A stretch of DNA of 5,047 nucleotides from Prevotella sp. UBA4341 (lineage in GTDB: Bacteria; Bacteroidota; Bacteroidia; Bacteroidales; Bacteroidaceae), in the NCBI GenBank assembly GCA_002393705.1, contig DGTH01000079.1:9778-14824 (forward strand), written 5' to 3'. Numbering within the stretch: position 1 is the stretch's first letter; the number at the start of each line of letters is the position of its first letter. Below are positions 1 through 4,487 of this stretch, one piece after another. Below the pieces are notes generated by a model. The model was not told the origin of the DNA and did no database searches. It saw only the letters and a program-made list of their open reading frames with translations. The position numbers and the translations under genes were made by a program.

Positions 1-644
1 CCGCTGGTCACGTCGTCCAGTTTGTGGTATCCCGACGAAATGCCCGTCAGTCCGTCCTTGTTCTGGGCCGCCTTCTGAATCACCTCTATGGCGTTGCGAA
101 TAACGGGGTCTATCTGCGTGTAGTCCTTCTTCATGTTACGCTGCGAGAGTTCAAAGAGGCTTCCCTCGGCGTGCTGCATCAGCTCGTCTATGTCGGTGGT
201 GTCGTCAAAGGCGTACGTCTCAATGTCGCCGGCAAACGAGATGAGCTGTCTGGCCAGCGACTTCTGTGCCACGATGTGGGCATGATACTCTATGTTGGCT
301 GACGAGGCCACCCTCTCCGTGAGCTCCGATATGTAGAGCGGACCGCCCACCTGTTCCAGTGTGCCGTTCTTGGCCAGTTGCTCCGTCACGGTCAGCACAT
401 CGACGGGCTTCTCGTCCATCGAGAGGTCACGTATGGCGGCATAGACCATCTGGTTGCGCGGTTCGTAGAAGCTCTCTGGCCTGATGGTTTCACACACTAC
501 GGCGTAGGCGTCCTTGTCTATCATCAGTGCTCCCAGCACGGCTTTCTCCACTTCGGGAGCCTGTGGCTGCAGGCGTCCTAATTCTGTGAGGGCGGGCAGC
601 GGCTTGCGCGTCTTGCGCTGTCCGTCTCTGTTTTGTTCGGGCAT
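1..644 (-). CDS. dnaB: Replicative DNA helicase DnaB, N-terminal part (3' end cut by window edge)
   Basis: DnaB is the hexameric ATP-dependent 5'-3' helicase that unwinds DNA at the replication fork and binds primase. The visible 214 residues cover the whole N-terminal all-helical domain, starting at about residue 27 with PQAPEVEKAVLGALM, which matches the family's 'P.s.eaE.svLG.lm' opening. They continue through FYEPRNQMVYAAI (about 59-71), VDVLTVTEQL (81-90), VGGPLYISEL (99-108) and SANIEYHAHIV (115-125). The linker follows, then the first residues of the RecA-like motor domain (GLTGISSGYHKLDDVTS, 198-214). The Walker A and later motifs lie outside the window; family members are usually about 450-520 residues. 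The ATG at 642-644 is the only sensible start: it follows a consensus promoter by roughly 25 nt, and an A7 tract lies 11-17 nt upstream. The first 25 residues are basic and poorly conserved, as is common in this family. Confidence 0.96.
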   Translation of the reverse strand, partial: MPEQNRDGQRKTRKPLPALTELGRLQPQAPEVEKAVLGALMIDKDAYAVVCETIRPESFYEPRNQMVYAAIRDLSMDEKPVDVLTVTEQLAKNGTLEQVGGPLYISELTERVASSANIEYHAHIVAQKSLARQLISFAGDIETYAFDDTTDIDELMQHAEGSLFELSQRNMKKDYTQIDPVIRNAIEVIQKAAQNKDGLTGISSGYHKLDDVTS

Positions 645-654
645 TTGTTCGGGC
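631..654 (-). repeat. 12-bp tandem duplication spanning the dnaB start codon
   Basis: Two adjacent copies of a 12-bp unit are present, differing at one base: TTTTGTTCGGGC (631-642) and ATTTGTTCGGGC (643-654) on the plus strand. On the coding strand the leader therefore reads CCC GAA CAA just before the ATG, and CCC GAA CAA again as codons 2-4. The unit length keeps the frame. It looks like a local duplication, with the start codon created or kept at the junction. Confidence 0.75.
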
Positions 655-671
655 TTTTTTTGTTTAGGCTG

Positions 672-702
672 CAAAAGTAGTCAAATTATTATAAACCACA
701 AA
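672..702 (-). promoter_or_regulatory. dnaB promoter, Bacteroidota primary-sigma type
   Basis: On the minus strand a TTTG (-33 element, 699-702) is followed after exactly 19 nt by TACTTTTG (672-679), a full match to the Bacteroidota -7 consensus TAnnTTTG. Transcription would start near 667, giving a leader of roughly 20-25 nt before the dnaB ATG. This means dnaB can be transcribed independently of the upstream genes. The 82-bp gap is strongly AT-rich compared with the GC-rich genes on both sides. Confidence 0.8.
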
Positions 703-726
703 ATTTTTTCCCTACTTATTTTTTTT

Positions 727-1548
727 CTATTCCTCAATGTGAGTCAGCGAGTTGGCGAAGCTGCGGAAGAAGTTGGTGATGGCTTCCGAGGGGTAGAGCC
801 CTGAGAATCGAGCCGAGTGGCTGACGTGCCACATCATGGCCTGTGAGTTATGAGTACGCACGAAGATCTGGTCGTCCTTCTGCGTGAAGTACCACTCGTC
901 GGTTGACAGTTGCGAGTCGCTGAACAGCTCTTCCACCAGCTGAAGAGCGGTTTTGTCCAGCGTCTTTTTCATAAACGGCACCTTTTCCTGCTTCCATTTC
1001 ATCAGCAGACAGAGCAGCGTGCCCTGCAGGTCGGCCATGAGCTGCATGTGCAACTGGCTAATCCACTGGGCCAGCTTGTCGTAGTCAATGAAGTCGGGCT
1101 TGTTGGCGGCCTCTTTCAGCATCTGGTGTTGCTCTACGAGCAGCGAGAGCGAGATGCCCTCATTCAGTATGCAGCGGGCGTGCTCCACGATGTTGAGCAG
1201 CAGCAGGCGTGTGGGCGTCTCCTCTTTTGAGCTCTCCCGGTCTATGATGGCTTGTAGCTTGCGGTCGAGCAGTGGGTTGGTCAAGCTGGCGGTGGCTTGC
1301 TCCTCGCTCTCGGAGTCGCGCACCACCTGCTTGTTCCACTTATCTTTCAGCTGTGGCGAGACGAGCGTAACGTAAAAGTTGTCACGACACGTTTCCAGTC
1401 CCTGCCAGATGTAGTCGTTCACACCCAGCATGACGGCGTACTGGTAGAGCCGGCGCCACTTCCATGGCGACAGGGGCTCTACGTCCTCTGGCTGGCCGTT
1501 AATGCCGGCTCGCAGCAGTCGAAAGAAGTTTCTCTCTATGACCGTCAT
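727..1548 (-). CDS. Hypothetical protein, NTP_transf_5-like without a visible nucleotidyltransferase core
   Basis: The exact function is unknown. Residues 5-55 (ERNFFRLLRAGINGQ ... LSPWKWRRLYQYAVMLGVNDYIWQGLE) resemble the N-terminal helices of the uncharacterised nucleotidyltransferase family (Pfam NTP_transf_5), which typically read 'LLRAgLwG ... W..ly.lA..qgv.gllydgl'. Residues 117-195 (NIVEHARCILNEGISLSLLVEQ followed by IDYDKLAQWIS and a hydrophobic helix) resemble that family's later helical part, 'H...H.l..GiglRq..D ... idw..l'. The C-terminal LYPSEAITNFFRSFANSL also fits its tail. Between them the expected K-G...DxD metal-binding core is missing, and 273 residues is short against roughly 350-400. 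No signal peptide or clear membrane helix is seen. The start is ATG at 1546-1548, with an A10 tract 7-16 nt upstream and no Shine-Dalgarno. The gene lies 58 nt after uxaA and 82 nt before dnaB. The CDS is confident; the family link comes from remembered patterns only. Confidence 0.85.
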   Translation of the reverse strand: MTVIERNFFRLLRAGINGQPEDVEPLSPWKWRRLYQYAVMLGVNDYIWQGLETCRDNFYVTLVSPQLKDKWNKQVVRDSESEEQATASLTNPLLDRKLQAIIDRESSKEETPTRLLLLNIVEHARCILNEGISLSLLVEQHQMLKEAANKPDFIDYDKLAQWISQLHMQLMADLQGTLLCLLMKWKQEKVPFMKKTLDKTALQLVEELFSDSQLSTDEWYFTQKDDQIFVRTHNSQAMMWHVSHSARFSGLYPSEAITNFFRSFANSLTHIEE

Positions 1549-1568
1549 TTGTACTTTTTTTTTTAACT

Positions 1569-1590
1569 CCCCTCCCCTTAAGGGGAGGGG
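1569..1590. repeat. 22-bp perfect GC-rich palindrome in the uxaA/hypothetical gap
   Basis: The sequence CCCCTCCCCTT is followed directly by its reverse complement AAGGGGAGGGG, forming a perfect palindrome without a loop. Further G-rich sequence (TAGGGGGTGGGG) continues to 1602. It sits 17 nt after the uxaA stop and 21 nt before the next start codon. It is not a normal intrinsic terminator for the minus-strand genes: in the transcribed strand it is followed by a run of A, not U. Similar C-rich/G-rich palindromes recur between genes in many Bacteroidota genomes, from general recollection, so this is probably a dispersed intergenic repeat. Confidence 0.8.
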
Positions 1591-1606
1591 TAGGGGGTGG
1601 GGCTTC

Positions 1607-3103
1607 TTATAGCGTTACACCATTCTTGAAGATGGCAATTTCGCGGTATCCGTTCTCCTCGTTGCGGGCGGGTGCTCCGCTGGCCACGCTGAGAATCTTC
1701 TCAATGAACTCCGGCACCAGTTCCTGCATGGTGCGGCCCTCTACCAGCTGACCTGCCGAAAAGTCTATCCAGTTAGGCTTGCGGGCAGCCAGGCTGGGGT
1801 TGGTGGCTATCTTCATGGTGGGTACGAAGGTGCCGAAAGGCGTGCCGCGCCCCGTGGTGAACAGCACCAGCTGACAGCCGGCAGCAGCCAGGGCCGTAGC
1901 GGCTACAAGGTCGTTGCCGGGGGCAGAGAGCAGGTTCAGTCCGTTCACCTTCAGCCGGTCGCCATACTCCAGCACACCGCTCACGGGCGCCCGTCCGCAC
2001 TTCTGCGTACAGCCCAGTGCCTTGTCTTCGAGTGTGGAGATGCCGCCAGCCTTGTTGCCTGGGCTGGGGTTCTCGCCTACGGGTTCTCCGTGGCTGAGGA
2101 AGTACTCCTTGAAGTTATTGATCATGCTGACGGTCTGCTCAAAGAGCTCCCTCGTCTTGCACCGGTTCATCAGTATGGTTTCTGCACCAAACATCTCGGG
2201 CACCTCGGTCAGTATGCTCGTACCGCCCTGAGCCACCAGCCAGTCGCTGAACTCGCCCACCAGCGGGTTGGCCGTTATACCGCTGAAGCCGTCGCTGCCG
2301 CCACACTTCAGACCTACGCGCAGCTTGCTGACGCTGACCTCCTGACGTTCGTCCTTCTGGGCCACGGCGTACAGCTGGCGCAGCAGCTCCATGCCAGTCT
2401 CCATCTCGTCGCCCTCCACCTTCTGCGTCACCAGCAGCTTGATGCGGTCCCGGTCGTAGTCGCCCAGCATTTCCATGAACTGGTCGGGCTGGTTGTTCTC
2501 GCAGCCCAGGCTCAGCACCAGCACGCCGCCTGCGTTGGGGTGCAGGCAGATGTCGCGCAGCACCTTGCGCGTGTTCTCGTGGTCGCCCGACAGCTGCGAG
2601 CAGCCGTAGTTGTGGTGCCAGGCATGGACGGCGTCAATGCCCTTCAGCTGGGTCTCCCGGCGCAAGGCTTCTGCCAGCCGTTCGGCTATGCCGTTCACGC
2701 AGCCCACGGTGGGCACAATCCATATCTCGTTTCTCACGCCCACCTCGCCGCTGCTTCGCACGTAGCCCCGGAAGGTGCGCTGCTCGTCCCTGATGTTGAG
2801 CACTTCGCTCACCGGCTGGTACGTATATTCCAGCGTACCCTTCAGGTTGGTCTTCAGGTTGTTCTCGTTGACCCACTCGCCGGCCTTCAGGTCCCGGCGG
2901 GCGTGACCTATTGGGTAGCCATACTTGATGATGTCCTCGCCCTGCTTCTTGTCCCGGATGAGCACTTTGTGTCCGGCAGGCGTGTCCTGCAGCACAGTTA
3001 TTTGCTTGCCGTCAACGTCGATGACGTCGCCCTTCTTCTTCGGCTGTAGGCACACAACGACCGAGTCAGCCGGATTGATTTTCAGATAAGTAGTTTGTTC
3101 CAT
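1607..3103 (-). CDS. uxaA: Altronate dehydratase UxaA
   Basis: UxaA is a cytosolic, metal-dependent lyase that dehydrates D-altronate to 2-keto-3-deoxy-D-gluconate in the galacturonate branch of hexuronate catabolism. At 498 residues it matches the usual ~495. An N-terminal SAF-like domain (about 1-85) holds PAGHK (42-46) and YGYPIGHA. The catalytic region carries family blocks: GEVGVRNEIWIVPTVGCVNG (119-138), NYGCSQL (165-171), HPNAG (188-192) with SLGCENNQ (198-205), KCGGSDGFSGITANP (266-280), TEVPEMFGAE (299-308), ENPSPGNKAGG (344-354), LGCTQK (363-368), SAPGND (393-398) and TGRGTPFG (417-424). It ends in REIAIFKNGVTL, nearly identical to the E. coli enzyme. An oddity is that the HAHN of E. 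coli appears as NENN (79-82). The ATG at 3101-3103 has an A7 tract 11-17 nt upstream. The gene follows the lacI-type regulator by 66 nt without an obvious promoter. Galactarate dehydratase (GarD) is related but fits less well. Confidence 0.96.
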   Translation of the reverse strand: MEQTTYLKINPADSVVVCLQPKKKGDVIDVDGKQITVLQDTPAGHKVLIRDKKQGEDIIKYGYPIGHARRDLKAGEWVNENNLKTNLKGTLEYTYQPVSEVLNIRDEQRTFRGYVRSSGEVGVRNEIWIVPTVGCVNGIAERLAEALRRETQLKGIDAVHAWHHNYGCSQLSGDHENTRKVLRDICLHPNAGGVLVLSLGCENNQPDQFMEMLGDYDRDRIKLLVTQKVEGDEMETGMELLRQLYAVAQKDERQEVSVSKLRVGLKCGGSDGFSGITANPLVGEFSDWLVAQGGTSILTEVPEMFGAETILMNRCKTRELFEQTVSMINNFKEYFLSHGEPVGENPSPGNKAGGISTLEDKALGCTQKCGRAPVSGVLEYGDRLKVNGLNLLSAPGNDLVAATALAAAGCQLVLFTTGRGTPFGTFVPTMKIATNPSLAARKPNWIDFSAGQLVEGRTMQELVPEFIEKILSVASGAPARNEENGYREIAIFKNGVTL

Positions 3104-3128
3104 AATTATTCTGTTTTTTTAAGTTTAA

Positions 3129-3177
3129 CACCCATCACCCATCACCAATCACCCATCACCCATCACCCATCACCCAA
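3129..3177. repeat. Heptanucleotide tandem array (CACCCAT)x7 in the uxaA leader
   Basis: Seven 7-bp units lie in perfect register. Units 1, 2, 4, 5 and 6 are exact CACCCAT, unit 3 is CACCAAT and unit 7 is CACCCAA (minus-strand reading ATGGGTG). The array begins inside the last codons of the lacI-type gene, whose TGA stop (3170-3172) is formed at the junction of two units. It fills most of the 66-bp gap, stopping about 25 nt before the uxaA ATG. Changes in copy number would leave the lacI stop unchanged but would lengthen or shorten the uxaA leader. Confidence 0.92.
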
Positions 3178-4240
3178 TATTCTTCCTGCGGTAGAAGTCC
3201 AGGTTCTCCTTCGTCAGCAGCTCTATGGGCATGTAGTTGACGGGGTTCACCTCGCGCTTCAGCACAATGGCGTCGAAGAGTGTCTCCACGCACTCGTAGC
3301 CCTGCATGTAGGCATGCTGGGCTATGAGGAACGAGATGCTGCCCTGCCTCACGCACTCGGCGTTCTTCTCCACCATGTCGTAGCCCATAATCTGGATGTT
3401 GCGCAGGTTCGAGCGCAGCAGGAACTCCCCTACCAGGTGGGCCTTCGAGTTGAACGTGATGCAGTGGTGCACCTGTGGGTGCTTCCTGAAGAAGCTCTCC
3501 AGCAGCCCGTCGTACTGCTCGCGCTCCTCGTCCAGCGGCAGGTCCAGCTCGCTGATCGTCACCTCGGGGAAGTGGTCGTGCATGTAGTGGCGGAAGCCCG
3601 TCTCGCGGTTCTCCTGCTGCTTCGATGCCACGTTGCCGTCGCGCATCTGCTTCATCAGCATGATTTCCTTCTCCTGCGGGGCCAGCATCATGAGCATGCG
3701 GGCGGCAAAGTAGCCACTCTGGAAGGAGTCCTGCCCGAAGAACGACAGCGGCCTGAGGTCGGGCATGTAGGAGTCCAGCAGTATGAACGGAATGTGCTGC
3801 GCGTGCAGCTGGTCGGTAAACTTGCGCGTCAGCTCCAGCGTGGAGGGCACTACGATGATGCCCGCCGGCTTCTGCCTCAGCACCTCGCCCGTAGCCTTGA
3901 CGAAGGTGTCTGTCTGGAAGCGCTTGTAATAGACCATGCGTATGGAGATGCCGAAGTCGCGCCGGCGCTCGCAGGCAGCCTGCGCCCCTTCCTCTATCTC
4001 CTCCCAGTAAGCCTCGCTGGCGTGTTTGGGAATGATGCAGTAAAACGTATATTTCTTGTTGTAGGCCAGCGCCGAGGCATACATGTTGGGCTTGTAGTCC
4101 ATTTCCTGCAGCGCCTTCTCCACCTTCTCCAGCGCCTTGGGGCTGACGTTGGGCCGCTTGTGCAGCACCCTGTCAACGGTACCCACACTCACGCCCGCGC
4201 GCTCGGCTATATCCTTGATTCTAATCTTTTCGTTTCCCAT
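3170..4240 (-). CDS. LacI-family transcriptional regulator, probable regulator of the adjacent uxaA
   Basis: This is a DNA-binding regulator with an N-terminal LacI helix-turn-helix at residues 6-29 (IRIKDIAERAGVSVGTVDRVLHKR), then the hinge-side helix and the YKPNMYASALA segment (49-59). A periplasmic-binding-protein-like sensor domain follows (about 63-345), with typical strands YTFYCIIP (64-71), PAGIIVVPS (125-133) and IPFILLDS (150-157), and the late blocks HHCITFNSKAH (248-258) and IQIMGYD (272-278). The length of 356 is normal. The GTVDRVLH wording is common in Bacteroidota members of the family. The start at ATG 4238-4240 is required because the helix-turn-helix begins at residue 6. 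A -7 promoter element ends only about 10 nt upstream, so the message is almost leaderless. Its position just ahead of uxaA suggests control of hexuronate use and autoregulation. The ligand cannot be read from the sequence. Confidence 0.94.
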   Translation of the reverse strand: MGNEKIRIKDIAERAGVSVGTVDRVLHKRPNVSPKALEKVEKALQEMDYKPNMYASALAYNKKYTFYCIIPKHASEAYWEEIEEGAQAACERRRDFGISIRMVYYKRFQTDTFVKATGEVLRQKPAGIIVVPSTLELTRKFTDQLHAQHIPFILLDSYMPDLRPLSFFGQDSFQSGYFAARMLMMLAPQEKEIMLMKQMRDGNVASKQQENRETGFRHYMHDHFPEVTISELDLPLDEEREQYDGLLESFFRKHPQVHHCITFNSKAHLVGEFLLRSNLRNIQIMGYDMVEKNAECVRQGSISFLIAQHAYMQGYECVETLFDAIVLKREVNPVNYMPIELLTKENLDFYRRKNIG

Positions 4241-4250
4241 ATTTGGGGGA

Positions 4251-4258
4251 CAAAGGTA
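4251..4258 (-). promoter_or_regulatory. -7 promoter element of the lacI-type gene
   Basis: The minus strand reads TACCTTTG, a full match to the Bacteroidota -7 consensus TAnnTTTG. Transcription should start a few nt downstream, near 4246-4247, only about 6 nt before the ATG. No good TTTG is present 19-21 nt further upstream; that place is occupied by the AAGAATG heptamer array. The promoter may therefore be weak or depend on an activator. Confidence 0.6.
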
Positions 4259-4270
4259 CGAATTAAAATG

Positions 4271-4298
4271 AAGAGTGAAGAATGAAGAATGAAGAATT
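4271..4298. repeat. Heptamer array (AAGAATG)x4 upstream of lacI promoter
   Basis: Four 7-bp units in register: AAGAGTG, AAGAATG, AAGAATG and AAGAATT. The array occupies the place where the -33 element of the lacI promoter would be expected, so a change in copy number would change the upstream face of that promoter. Confidence 0.8.
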
Positions 4299-4327
4299 TG
4301 CTGCCGCCTTAAGTATTTTTATCATTT

Positions 4328-4341
4328 CTCGCACCTCGCAC
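4328..4341. repeat. Heptamer duplication CTCGCAC x2
   Basis: Two exact adjacent copies of CTCGCAC. Alone this could be chance. It is listed because its period matches the other arrays in the same gap. Confidence 0.55.
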
Positions 4342-4350
4342 CTTGTTTAA

Positions 4351-4382
4351 TTTTCGATTTTCTTATTTTCGATTTTCGATTT
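4351..4382. repeat. TTTTCGA heptamer array (left arm side)
   Basis: The units are TTTTCGA (4351-4357), a diverged TTTTCTT followed by one extra A, then TTTTCGA (4366-4372), TTTTCGA (4373-4379) and a partial TTT. The last part is the left arm of the 18-bp inverted repeat with 4427-4444. Confidence 0.75.
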
Positions 4383-4444
4383 AATTGTCTGTTAGCAGTT
4401 GACGGATTAGGACCTTCGAATGATTCAAATCGAAAATCGAAAAT
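4365..4444. repeat. 18-bp perfect inverted repeat with 44-bp spacer
   Basis: The left arm 4365-4382 reads ATTTTCGATTTTCGATTT, and 4427-4444 is its exact reverse complement. Each arm is itself about two and a half heptamer units, so the structure is a tandem array and its inverted copy. A long AT-rich stem could form in RNA or cruciform DNA. Neither strand has a U-run after the stem, so it is not a standard intrinsic terminator. The spacer carries ACGGATT (4402-4408), which is complementary to the AATCCGT copies just right of the right arm and could compete in folding. Confidence 0.85.
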
Positions 4445-4460
4445 CCGTAAATCCGTAAAT
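4427..4460. repeat. AAATCGA x2 followed by AAATCCGT x2
   Basis: Two heptamers AAATCGA (4427-4440) run directly into two octamers AAATCCGT (4441-4456) and a final AAAT. The period changes from 7 to 8 without a break, suggesting successive slippage events from a related seed. Confidence 0.75.
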
Positions 4461-4462
4461 TT

Positions 4463-4483
4463 CGAGGTATGAGGTACGAGGTT
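4463..4483. repeat. Heptamer array (YGAGGTA)x3 next to the LytTR stop codon
   Basis: Three units in register: CGAGGTA, TGAGGTA and CGAGGTT. The array ends five bases before the stop codon of the LytTR gene (4488-4490), so it would lie at the start of that gene's 3' untranslated region. Confidence 0.7.
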
Positions 4484-4487
4484 TTTG

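Larger units (their letters stand above)
4241..4487. other. Repeat-rich 247-bp intergenic region between the LytTR and lacI-type genes
   Basis: No coding sequence or RNA gene is recognisable here. The region is much more AT-rich than the genes and consists largely of short tandem repeats with period 7 or 8 plus a long inverted repeat, each listed separately. The lacI promoter is at its left end. No intrinsic terminator with a U-run was found for the LytTR gene. Confidence 0.7.

Noticed and set aside
1569..1590. Intrinsic terminator of uxaA
   Set aside because: The stem has no loop and is followed on the transcribed strand by A residues rather than a U-run.
2090..3049. A 319-codon open frame on the plus strand opposite uxaA
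   Set aside because: It is fully antisense to a clear uxaA gene, its translation is rich in low-complexity H/A/V/L runs typical of antisense GC-rich DNA, and it shows no recognisable domain.
3104..3128. A separate uxaA promoter
   Set aside because: No TAnnTTTG element is present on the minus strand between the regulator and uxaA. Transcription from the lacI promoter is the simpler reading, although an unusual promoter cannot be excluded.
3129..3177. Possible CRISPR array
   Set aside because: The 7-bp units are directly adjacent with no spacers and no cas genes are nearby, so it is a simple tandem repeat.
3095..4285. A 396-codon open frame on the plus strand opposite the lacI-type gene
   Set aside because: It is antisense to a well-supported LacI-family gene, starts inside the CACCCAT repeat region and has no family signature.
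4365..4444. Intrinsic terminator of the LytTR gene
   Set aside because: The stem is AT-rich, the spacer is 44 bp and no U-run follows in either direction.
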